Shown: positions 47,960-58,245 of the stretch, one piece after another
Layout: each line of letters begins with the position of its first letter
Numbering within the stretch: the first letter of the stretch is position 1
DNA from: Aporrectodea caliginosa
Taxonomy: Eukaryota; Annelida; Clitellata; Crassiclitellata; Lumbricidae
Assembly (NCBI GenBank): GCA_020284085.1
Contig: JACEVL010000108.1
Coordinates: 62,001-126,000 of the forward strand
Direction of reading: 5' to 3'
Length of the DNA stretch: 64,000 nt
Translations under genes and position numbers: made by a program
The notes under the pieces: generated by a model
What the model saw: the letters and a program-made list of their open reading frames with translations, nothing else
The model's database searches: none
What the model was told of the DNA's origin: nothing

Positions 47960-48430
47960 GGCTAGGGGGCTAACAGAGGCAACTGCTGGGGAGGTGCAGG
48001 GCTGAGGTGTTGGCACCGGCCGGCCGAGGAAGCCAGCCCTGGGCCGGCCGGCCGGCCGACCAGTGGTGTTGAGGGAAGAGGTGGTTGGCCCGTGGGGAGA
48101 ACCAAGGGTGAGATACACGTGGCTCAGGCAGGCCGACGGCCAAGGTAGCCTCGGTCATTCTGTGGCTGGCCGTGAAGGAGTTTTGGTATCTGATAAAAGA
48201 AGAGCGCGAGAAGAACGTTTTAAGAAGAAGACAAAGGAAGCTTAGCTAAACGGTGAGATACTAAGATTAGACTAGAAGCATTTCTGTAGTAGTACGAAGG
48301 TGGCATTGGTATTTGGAGGGCAGAGGGGTCCGAGATATATACAGGGAACCTGAGAACGGTCCACTTTGTTTGACCTGAGGGGTCTACAATTATAGACCTC
48401 AGAGTTGTTTGAAGTAATTGTCGCTGTAAT
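47960..48430. other. GC-rich block, then unassigned sequence
   Basis: 48010-48062 is built of CCGGCCGG palindromes. No coding motif is seen. Confidence 0.4.
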
Positions 48431-48593
48431 TTAACATTTATATGGCGCCACTCTGAGATTCAGAGGCGCTCCCGACCCAAGTCAGTGCTATTAGCCTATT
48501 ACTAACAAATAGTCTTCAGGCGTTCCCAAACAGAGCGAGAGAAAGGCTGAAGAGCTCAAGACGCAATTCATACGGAAGATGGTTCCAAACAGT
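48430..48593 (-). mobile_element. LINE 3' fragment with GCGC tail
   Basis: On minus, 'VWNHLPYELR' (the LINE 'WN-LP' segment) is followed by 'gagcgcctctgaat' and 'agtggcgccatataaat'. The upstream part was interrupted by the TIR element at 48594. Confidence 0.65.
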
Positions 48594-49045
48594 GTGCGAC
48601 CGTATGTACGTTGCCTACCGGAACAACGTAGGCCTACGCGTAGGCCAACTGTACATGTATGACGTCGTGTACGTTGTTGAAAAGAATAACGTACGCGTAA
48701 CGCGTACGTTTAAAATGTAGCTGCAGTTGCAATATTGCACAGTTGCAGAATGAACAAAATATATTTATGGAAAATTGGCGCACATCCATGCAAATGATCG
48801 TCTTTTGTACTAAATAAATTACGTGGATTTTCACTAGACAGCTGCTGTTGAGTGGAATTATGAGTGTGGTTGTCTGGATGCGTTGATAGTAGCAGTCATT
48901 CCAGTGACACCGAGTCCGATACTGAACAGATGACTGATGCACACGAGTGAATAAATATTGATGTTAACGTACGGCATAATAACGTACGTGTATCGTACGT
49001 ACGTTATAGAAAAATATAACGTACGTTACGTACGTACGGTCGCAC
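48594..49045. mobile_element. TIR element rich in ACGTACGT
   Basis: Inverted ends GTGCGACCGTA(T/C)GTACGT are followed by many 'aacgtacg' palindromes. 452 bp, with no clear target duplication and no transposase. The superfamily is not assigned. Confidence 0.6.
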
Positions 49046-49339
49046 TCGGGATAAACTTCCAACTAGAGGGGCCTGTATACATAAGTGGCCGGAAGGCTTC
49101 TTGTGCCCTTAGTGATATGCCTTATGTGTTTGACATTTATTTAGTTGCGTAAAATCTTGTTAAAATGTACGGATAGTCAAATGTGCAGTAACATAATATT
49201 ATTTTGTTTCATATAAATGATATAATTATATCACGTTACAATATCACATTTTGCATTTTTAGTTTTTTGTATTTAAATATCTAGTGTTATCAAATGTTCC
49301 CCCATTCCAGCCGGGGTATTTTCCCGATTGGTCCACGAG

Positions 49340-49500
49340 ATAGTTATTCATGGCAGGAGCACGAACTCCCTGGGCTCGAACCTGGGCTCACTAACCATGA
49401 GTCCCCGCTTGATCGTGAGACGCGGATGCCATCGCCCTCTTGCTAACGAAACCCATGCCTGCATTCAACCCATGAGGGATTAGACCCTGGTTATCGAGGT
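49340..49500 (-). repeat. tRNA-derived SINE-like sequence
   Basis: On minus, 'tagcaagagggcgatggc' is A-box-like and 'caggttcgagccc' is B-box-like, about 50 nt apart. No convincing cloverleaf. Confidence 0.45.
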
Positions 49501-49759
49501 CATGAAATGGAGAGTTCTTCACAATACAGACATTCTCCATCTCTAATTTTCAGTTAAGGACCTGCAATTCCACTAGAATACGGATATAGCCTACGTGTTC
49601 TTTGAGAAACGTTCATTTGGTTTATCAGTAACGCCTGTACTACTAAATATGATGAAATAATCAGACAGACAGGTTATCAAACGCTTCACTTCCCATTCTA
49701 AGATCCTGTAGCTGTGTTCCTATGCATTGAGTTTAAACTGCTTCGCTGAAGAACTTTTC

Positions 49760-50900
49760 TTTGTATGAGGTTTATTGTGCATGTGTTGCTTCTCACTTCC
49801 ATGAGTTCTTTGTGTTTTTCTAAATTTCCAGTATGTAAGAATCCTTTTTTACAAACTGCGCATGCGTACGATTTTCACCACCAGTATGGGTTCTCGTGTG
49901 TGCTTTCAGGTTTCCAATTTGTTTGAATCCTTTATTACAAACCTCGTATGGTTTTCTCCTGTATGAGTTCTCATATGACTCTTTAGACTAGAGATAGGCC
50001 TAACTGTAAATATCTTCAGACTTAGCTGGCATATGATTTTTCACCAGCTGGCCTATGGGTTCTCCAGTGCATTTTCAGATGACTTTGTCTAGCAAAGGTT
50101 TTCTTACATAACTGACACCTGTATGGTTTTCGCCAGTAAGTATGGGTTCTGATGTGAGTTTTCAGAGTACTTCGATCAGCTTATATGATTTCTGACATAA
50201 CTGGCATTTGCATGGTTTCTCGACAGAATGGGTTAAAACTGCTTCGACTGCATGCCGACTCAGTAGACGCCATCAAATCTAAACTCAAAACTTATTTGTT
50301 TGCGAAGGCATATCCCACTGATTAGTTGTAGGCTATGTGAGCACAGTGAGGCGCCCTTGTAGCAGTATGTACGTGTTACGGCGCCATATAAATTGTCATT
50401 ATTATTATTTGTTTTCGCCCGAGGTAAGGAAAATCCCTCAGACTCTTAGAAACTAAATAACAAATGTGTGGTTAAGCTTGGAGTACGTGGTCCTCGTCCC
50501 CGGGTTACGGTGTGAAGGTGCCTCTAAAATTATAATTATTATGGGTTCTCGTGAGCAATTTCAGAGTACTACCTCTAGCAAAATGATTTCTGACATATCT
50601 CGCACTTGTACGGGTTTTCAGTAGTATAGGCTCTCTTATGCACAACTAAGCCACATATTTAGAAAGCTGACATAAATGGTGCTGTCGTTTCTCTCCAGTA
50701 TGGGTCCTCATGTGCTTTTTCAGATCACTTCCATGATCAGATGATGCCGACATATTTGGAACCTGTATTGGTTTTCTCCCACTTGGGTTCTAGTGTTCGC
50801 CATCAGGTCATTCACTTAATTGTCAATTTCAGTTTATCTCTAGTATGGGTTCTGATGAGCTATCAGATGATCGATTACCATGATCATTGACATCTTGCAT
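49760..50900 (-). pseudogene. Decayed C2H2 zinc-finger gene
   Basis: The minus strand encodes a series of about ten degraded Krueppel-type fingers in changing frames. Examples are '[20 protein letters not shown]' with 'HWRTH', 'KPCKCQLCQKSY' and 'LKAHTRTHTGGE', with 'HTGEK'-like linkers. Fingers are spaced about 84 bp apart near 49880, 49960, 50060, 50140, 50220, 50545, 50625, 50705, 50770 and 50840. Stops and indels break every frame, and a LINE fragment has been inserted at 50225-50410. It is dead as a protein. Confidence 0.78.
50225..50410 (+). mobile_element. LINE 3' fragment inside the zinc-finger pseudogene
   Basis: Encodes 'VDAIKSKLKTYLFAKAYPTD' and a stop, the usual LINE ORF2 end. 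A 'gaggcgccctt' and 'acggcgccatataaat' tail and (att)n follow. The insertion separates two finger arrays. Confidence 0.78.
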
Positions 50901-51201
50901 GTGGTTCTCCAATCACTAGCTTCTAGAGAATGTTGGATTTTTGTACGAATTCTGATAAGCAAGAGTTTTTTTCGTATGCAGTTCAAAGCATACCTGAGTA
51001 AAAAGTTTTGGAATTATTGTTTTTGTCATAGTTTTCCAACACCAGCAGTGTCCAGTTTCTCGCATCTACAGTGACTTCATTTAAGTTTGCGTTTCAGAAG
51101 CTCACAAGAAAGTTCATGTTTCATCTATGAGTAGGCCTAGTAGTTATTTCTCGAGTTAAGTAAGAATAAGTCATCTGTATATTCTTTTGTTCTTACAGAT
51201 A

Positions 51202-54009
51202 ATGGCAACACAAGGTGAGATTGAATGGCAGTCGGAGAAAACTCTGGCAGAGTGCATGCGATACATGTTAGAAAACGAAATATCAACGGACGTCTGTTTC
51301 GTAGTTGGCCCACCAGGTGGCCAAACTGTCAACATCCGGGCTCATAAGTACATGTTGATCGCTCGCAGTTCTGTCTTCGAGGTCATGTTCTCCAGTGGAA
51401 TGATTGAGTGCCGTGGACCTGAGGCAAAGGTTCGCATTGAAGACATTGAAGCTGGTGTCTTCAAAGAGGTTCTGAAGTAGGTTAATAATGGACCTTCAAC
51501 TACATAAACTGTTTAAAATTTGTAACTGCAATTAAAATCTGTTTTGCAGGTCCCAATTAACTCCGCCAGTGCTACCTGTACTCTGGTATCGTATCCGAGA
51601 AAGTTATGTAAGTGCCACTCTCAGCAGAGCTAATCAGAGGCACAATCCTATTCCCATAAGGCCTCTGCACTTCATCCTGGCTATCTGCTGTTCTATTCTT
51701 CCTCTGTCTGCGGCGGTTGCATAGCCCCACCATGCCGGGGAGGCATACATGAGTTGTGCTATGGTTGACGGTTGTCATCTTGACAACAAGATGCAATGAC
51801 GGTGGGCGAATGCTATGCGATCGCAAGACCCCCAGGGCATGCATGGACGACGAAGATGCTGATAGTGTTGAGTCCACGTGGTAGGTCATTCTTAGAGCGG
51901 AGGGTCTGAGTAAATTAATTTTATGAGCTTTTGACAACACCGAGACCTGCAGGCTGTACAAATTTAGGTAACATCAGATTTCTCAAATTTTCATAACTAT
52001 AGGCCTACGATCGTTCTTGACACTTAACATTATGTAGACGCTACAGATTTATATCATCCGAATTATTTCAATTTTTTTGTCTCTACCTTGTTTTTTAACG
52101 CAATGTTATAGGCTATGCAGCTGGGTTGCAATTAATTTTTTTATTGGGCCATATTGAATGCAAATTTTCTTGAAACTTAACTACTTTTTTCCTCAAAGGC
52201 AATATAATCTAATCCAATGACTTTTAAAGTGCATGCCGTTGTCATAATGCTGAAGGAAGGGGCCATCCATTTAGTACGTACGCAAAATTCCGGAAAAAAT
52301 TGACTCCCCCCCCCTCCCCATACGCATGCATACTTTTAGCACCCCCCCCATCTGCGTACGTACGCTTGACACGCACCCCCATCCTATAGAACGGTCTAGC
52401 CTATATCCCGACTGTATCCTGACTGAATAGGGCGGGCGGCCAAACTGTCTGGACTCAGTGGACATCAGATCTGCAAGACAGTAAATAGCAGTCAGAGGTA
52501 ACGGAATACACGTGTGTGGTCCTTTCCACAGCCCTACTTAGCCCTATTAATTGCCTGATCGCTGAACTGTGACTCATTTGAAGGAAGGCCAATATAGACA
52601 GTATCATCGAGGTTTACCCCCTTCCTATGCGTACGCAAGCATACGCACTAGATGCATTTGGGTTACCCTCCCCCCTCGATGCGTACGTACTAAATGGATG
52701 ACCCCGAATCAATCGATGGTTGCTCCAACAACATTATTTATATCATCCTCTGCCTTCAAAGCTTTCTCGTTCTCAACGAAACACTTTCCGAATAGATCAG
52801 AGACCAGAGAGAGGAAGAGCAGATCATGCAGATGTTACAGCTGCTCTTCCTCTCTCTCTCTGGTCTCTGATCTATTCGGAAAGTGCTCGGCCTATCAGTG
52901 ATGTATTAATAAATTGAATACTTACAATTAGAGATTTCTATTAAATCTAGATCTGAGTTAATTTGGGTATTTGTCTTTGCAGCTACATCTATTCCGAAAG
53001 CATATCATTTAGCCCTGACTCCGCGGTGCAATTGATGTATGCTGCTAAGAAATATATGTTGTCCAAGTTAGTCGGAGAATGTCGCAACTATTTCTGGGAG
53101 ATTCTCGAAGTACACAACGTTATTGACATTCTGGAGCAGAGTTTGTATTTCGATGACCAACCTCTCAAGAACGACTGTCTTAAACTAATTTCGCTGAACG
53201 CAAAAGCTGTTCTCACTGGAGAAGAGATTTTGTCTGCTCCTCAACAAGTAATGGACGCTATACTTGAGGTGAAAATTATTCCAGTCGACGAATTGGTCAT
53301 ATATGAAGCCACTATTAATTGGGCTAAACACCAGCTTCACAGTGCCTTACCAGGAGAATGTCCGACTGACCTACAGATCAGAGAGGCGCTTGGTGACCTT
53401 CTGTACAAGATACGTTTTCCAGTTATGAAGCCAACCGAATTTGCTGAAATTAGTTTAGGGAATAATGTTCTGACAGCAGAGGAGAAAAAATCAATCTTCT
53501 ACTTTGCATCAACAAAGAAGAAAGACTGTCACCTAAGGTTTCCGACTGAGAGAAGAATGACAAAGGAATTTTGGATAGATCGAGCTGTGAATTGTGCAAC
53601 CACGCGGTGTTATTCAGTACCATGCCTTGATGCGATTGATTTCAAGACTAATCAAGACATACTACTAACAGGCATTGGTTTGTGCACGGCAGAATATGAG
53701 AGAGGATATGATGTTGAAGTTGAAATTTTGCTATCTATCAATTCTCTGTTCAAGAAGAGAGTTACAGTTCCACATTCTTCAGATTCGAATCTGTTAAAAA
53801 TTGTGGTGAGTGAACCAATAGTCATTCCAGCTGGAGTTCTGTATACAGTAAAGACTTTGTCTCGTGGTCATATCCGCCATTGCAGGCAAATGTGTCAAAC
53901 GGTATGCACTAAAGAAACGGTCACATTTAAGTTTATGAAGCACTTGCAATCGTCAACAACTCGTGAGATTCATGGTCAAATTCCACGATTATATTTCTGC
54001 TCCTTGTGA
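51202..54009 (+). CDS. BTB-BACK-PHR protein (BTBD1/2/3/6 family)
   Basis: Probable substrate adaptor of a Cullin-3 ubiquitin ligase. Coding exons are 51202-51476 and 52983-54009 (433 residues). An acceptor just upstream (cttacag, 51192-51198) implies a 5'UTR exon. The junction is phase 2 (donor GTAGGT, acceptor TTTGCAG) and restores 'FKEVLNYIYSES'. Domains: a conserved lead-in 'WQSEKTLAECMRYML'; BTB about 25-130 with 'STDVCFVVG', 'RAHKYMLIARSSVFEVMF' and 'AAKKYMLSKL'; BACK about 140-245; PHR-type beta domain about 285-430 ('GIGLCTAEYERGYDVEVEIL', 'FKFMKHLQSS'). The order and length match the BTBD3/BTBD6 class, but the sequence is divergent, so orthology to one member is not claimed. The 1.5-kb intron carries a TIR element and a long hairpin. 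Confidence 0.9.
52259..52705. mobile_element. TIR element in the BTB gene intron, 447 bp
   Basis: Inverted ends GGGG(C/T)CATCCATTTAGTACG continue to TACGCA (about 26 bp). Both sides are flanked by GAA (52256-52258 and 52706-52708), a possible 3-bp target duplication. 'tacgcatgcata' words occur inside. No coding sequence; superfamily not assigned. Confidence 0.75.
52782..52885. repeat. Long near-perfect hairpin in the BTB gene intron
   Basis: Arm 52782-52822 (starting cactttccgaatagatcaga) is complementary to 52841-52885 with only a small length difference in the GAGAG/CTCTC part. The loop is about 18 nt. The sequence before it (52742-52775) resembles the foldback arms at 60.3 kb, so it is probably transposon-derived. 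Confidence 0.85.
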
Positions 54010-54045
54010 AGCAATTCAATTTATTGAAGAGGCATAAGTTTCATC

Positions 54046-54097
54046 ATGACTTATAGTGATAGCTCAGTACTTTTACGGAGCTATCACTATAAGTCAT
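54046..54097 (+). repeat. Perfect 20-bp hairpin just after the BTB gene stop codon
   Basis: ATGACTTATAGTGATAGCTC (54046-54065) and its exact complement (54078-54097) are separated by 12 nt. The hairpin starts 37 bases after the stop, so it should lie in the 3'UTR. A degraded copy of the left arm follows near 54150-54175. A role in RNA stability or processing is possible but unproven. Confidence 0.88.
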
Positions 54098-54479
54098 TAT
54101 CGAATGACATTTCTGTAATTTGTAAGACAATTTGTTTCAAGAGACTTCAGTTTCATAACGGCTTACAGTAACAGCTCTGGTCAAATTAGCTATTCACATG
54201 TACAACATTGTACATCATTACATGTAACTGAATTTGAAATACATTTTCTTTAATATTATGTGGCAAACCCCGGTTCGTCTTTGACCAAAAGCGTGACACA
54301 CCGGTCGGGGTAAGAGCACCAGGGATCGTAGGATGGGGGATTCTTCTCTCTCTTCTTCTTCGGGTACCAGGATGGTGAGCGAAATCCTCCCTTCTTCCTT
54401 TCCCTGTTCTTGTCCGCGCTGATCGACCTTTCCCGTCGGGCAAAGGGTTTTTCTTGAAGGCCACCGTCGATGCACTCTG

Positions 54480-55275
54480 ACTAACTCAATGAGAAGAACG
54501 ACTCGAAGACGTTTCAATGATGAAATTCTTATTAAAATCAATGTCAACTCGACGACAATCAATCACGATTTAACTGAACAGAACTGACTTACTGCAACTG
54601 TCACACTACTACAACTGACTAACTTACAACTGACTCTAGAACTCACTTAACAACAACCCCGCAACTGACGCAACTGATCCTAGAAAATGACCAGCAAACA
54701 AGCAAACACACGCCCTTATATAGCCCCTTAAAGAGCGCGAAACCCAGCCCAGGTCCCGGGGACCTAAGGGGGGACTCAAGGGGGGACTTAAGGGGGACTC
54801 AAAGGGGGACTTTAACATGCATTTCCCATGCATTACATAGGGGACTTAAGGGGGGACTCAAGGGGGACTTAAAGGGGGACTTGACTAGGTCAAGTGAGAA
54901 AGGCGGAGGAGAGGGGGACTTGACTGCGCTAAGAGACAGCGGCTACTTCAAAGGCAGCCGACGGACGACAGGCGTCGGCGGAGGAGAGGGGACTTGACTG
55001 CGCGAAGAGAAAGCGGCTAACTTCAAAGGCAGCCGACGGACGACAGGCGTCGGCGGAGGAGAGGGGGACTTGACTGCGCGAAGAGACAGCGGCTAACTTC
55101 AAAGGCAGCCGACGGACGACAGGCGTCGGCGGAGGAGAGGGGGACTTGACTGCGCGAAGAGACAGCGGCTACTTCAAAGGCAGCCGAAGGCGCCGGGGTG
55201 GGAGAGGGGGACTTGCAACGTCACACTTAACGAACCCAGGGAGACTTCGAACCCCATGACCCTTCAATTTTGTTA
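54480..55275 (-). mobile_element. LTR-like promoter block (possible solo LTR)
   Basis: Read on minus: a TGTAACAAAATTGAAGG start, four tandem copies of a unit of about 76 bp (54902-55205), a run of AGTCCCCC-type units (54765-54895), a TATA box in 'ggggctatataagggcg' (about 54713-54727), then a leader of CAGTT words to about 54480. U3 enhancer repeats, TATA and R/U5 in this order suggest an LTR. No second LTR, target duplication or primer-binding site was established. Confidence 0.4.
54902..55205. repeat. Four tandem copies of a unit of about 76 bp
   Basis: Each copy contains 'gcggaggagagggggacttg', 'gcgcgaagagacagcggcta' and 'ggcagccgacggacgacagg'. Copies 2 and 3 are nearly identical. The last copy diverges at its end. 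Confidence 0.92.
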
Positions 55276-57180
55276 CAATTATGTTGTATTTTTTTAGTTA
55301 CTTTCAACCTGAGGACTTATATGGAGCCGTTGTCGATAAATAGATATTATAGGCAAGGATTGCGTTTAATATGCGGTCCTCGTCTGAGATTACTGTTGGT
55401 CAAATTCAGTTGATCAATTCAACTGCGATCCACTGATGTGCAACGCACCGTTTGTGCGTTCTATTTCGGGTTGCAGATTTCACTTGCTCCGTTGCTCGTG
55501 CCTGCATTTCATGAGAGACGAGGTGCTTGGGGTTGCCGTGTTTAAGACACTCGTGCTCACTGGCCAAGAGTACTGTCTGGATACTGGATTCCATATTAGC
55601 CTATCTTGGAGCTCTGTATTTAATCGTAATCGTAATCGTAAACTCGATATTTCTACAGCGCCCACAAAAGCGAAGTCGCGGGAAACCAGCTTATTCACAG
55701 GCGCTTAACCAAAACAGAATCGATAGGCAGGGGGTCAAAATCCAGAGAGTCAGGCAGGCAGACAGTCAGACGGCTAAGGTGGATGATGCTTAGAGTTGAA
55801 ATGGCGAGGAAGGTGAGGGGAAGAGAAGGAATCGGGATAGGATTTGTGAAAAAGCAGTGTTTTCAGTTTTGAGTGGAAGACCTGTGGAGAGATAGCAAGA
55901 GGTGAGGTTTTGGTGAGTTCATAGGATGGATCGGATATTTGTCGTAGCACAGGCGGGAGTTTGTTCCAAAGAGGCGGGACAGCTATGGCTATGGAACGAT
56001 TTGCAAATTTAAGCGATGAGGTGACGGAAGGGCGGAGCAGTGTGAGGGTGGAAGATGAACGGGTTGAACGAAGAGGTTGGACCGAGAACAACTGACGGAG
56101 ATACGAGGGCTGAGAGGATTGAAGTGCATTGTAGGTGAGGGATAGGACTTTATATTCTATTCGTTCAGGAATTTTGAGCCAGTGGAGTGATTTCAAGACA
56201 GGTGTGATGTGGTGGTGTTTGGGGGTTTTGGTGACAGCACGGGCGAGGGCATTCTGAATGGCTTGGATGCGATTAATTTGAGTGGTATCTATGTTGAGAA
56301 AGAGAGCATTGCAGTAATCTAATTTAGCGTGAACTATTGATGTGGCGATTGTTGATGAGGTTTTGAAGTCAAGCATAGGGCGGATTCTACGCAGGTCACG
56401 GATGTGCATGAAGCAAGAACGGGAAAGATGGGTGATGTGATCGGAAAAGCTAAGATTCTGGTCAAAAGTCACACCTAGGTTGCGGACAGGAGAATTTGCT
56501 ATGAATGTGTGAGTGGATACAGAGTCAAGGCTGAGGGAAATAGAGGGATCTGGGATTTTCTTGAGTTGCTCACGGAGGCCTATAAGAATGAATTCAGTTT
56601 TAGAGGGGTTGAGGCACAACATGTTTGAAGTCATCCAGGAGGAGATTTGTTTTACCACACCAAGGAGATGATCTATGGAGTCGGCGAAGCTGCTGGGAGA
56701 GAATGAAATGAATAATTGGGTGTCGTCAGCGTATAGGTGATGGTCAACTGAGGATGCTTTGATGAGTGAGCTGAGTGGAGTAGTGTAAAGGATGAACAAT
56801 AGGGGCCCAAGAACAGAACCTTGCGGAACACCACAGGTGAGAGGGCATGATTGCGATTAGAGTTCCCTGCGCCGGCCGCGCCGCCGCCGCCCGACATTTC
56901 TTGGGCGCCGCCGCCGCCGATTTTTGTGGATCGGCGCGCCGACGCCGCCGCCGCCGATAATTCCTCGGCGCGCCGCCGATGCCACGCTGATGTGTTTAAT
57001 TGTTTTGCTGCATTTTTCATGTTTTGCATGATTTCACGATAAATTGTTGCGTCAGTGGGTAATATAAGTAGACACAGACATACATACAGCCAGACTGACA
57101 GACAGACAGAGACAGACAGACATACAGAGACACAGGCACAGACACAGACAGGACGACAGACAGCAGACAGATGATTGGAT

Positions 57181-57306
57181 GGATAGATAGATAGATAGAT
57201 GGATGGATGGATGGATGGATGGATGGATGGATGGATGGATGGATGGATGGATGGATGGATGGATGGATGGATGGATGGATGGATGGATGGATGGATGGAT
57301 GGATGA
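57181..57306. repeat. (GGAT)n microsatellite
   Basis: About 30 GGAT units inside the hAT-like element, preceded by a GACA-rich stretch. Poly-'HPSI' frames are artefacts. Confidence 0.95.
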
Positions 57307-58089
57307 ATGGTTTGTTGTGTGGATTGAATGACTGATAGATATATTGAATAGCTGGATAGGAATAAGAGAAGATCGGAAAGGTCCTCTGTCCTTTCGGTGA
57401 TTGAATTGTCGGGGGTTGGGAGTGTTCAACCCCAAATTCAATTTCAACCACTCCAGTTAATTTAATAAAATTACCTTGAGGGTTAAGTTAACCCCTCTGT
57501 GCAGCTTTCAGTGAATGGACGTACATGTAAAGAATACTTTATTATAATCTGTACAATATCGGCAGTATTAAGTCATAGGCCTGGGGCGAAACCCCCGCGC
57601 CCCTCCTGGTTGTATGCCGGCGCCCCTAACGACCAGACCCGCCTGTCATTTATCAGATTTCTAGTGCATCTAAACCCAAGTCATACGTCTTTTTGGATAA
57701 GCATGAATTTTAAGAAATTGCAAATCTCTAAGTACTAGTAGCTTTCGGATTGGCGATCTGCATATTAAGCTGTTATGGTTTAAACTGCTATGAAACGAAG
57801 TCTATTTGGTATTTATAAAATAAATTCACGCTCTTGAAATAAATAACATAAACTTTAATTGTGATAATTATATTGGATATAATTAAAAAATAATATCGCG
57901 ATGGCTGAAACTACTAAAAGCAAACCCGTGGAAAACCCGTTTAATCGAAAAACAGATGGCACCAGGACTCCCTAATCAATCAATACTTTTTAGAATATAT
58001 CTCACTGTTCCTGTTACGTTGATTAAAGTTTTACAAATTGAAATAATTAAAATTAATTACTTGTGATACACCATAAGAGGAGTTTAGGG

Positions 58090-58245
58090 TAAATGGTAAC
58101 ACTTTGGCACGAACAGCAGAAGATCAACATGCACGCGGGACCGATTCCCGCTACCTCCCAGAGGTCGACTCAGCCTTTCATTCGCCATAATATGACGTTC
58201 GTAAAATGAGCAGTAGAACGCGATGGGCGCCGTGCATGACTACCG
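58090..58245 (+). repeat. tRNA-derived SINE, copy inside the hAT-like element
   Basis: An A-box-like 'gggtaaatggtaacac' and a B-box-like 'gggaccgattcccgc' are followed by a body with 'cctttcattcgccataat'. The body matches the reverse complement of 60725-60905, so this is a second copy in opposite orientation. Confidence 0.65.
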
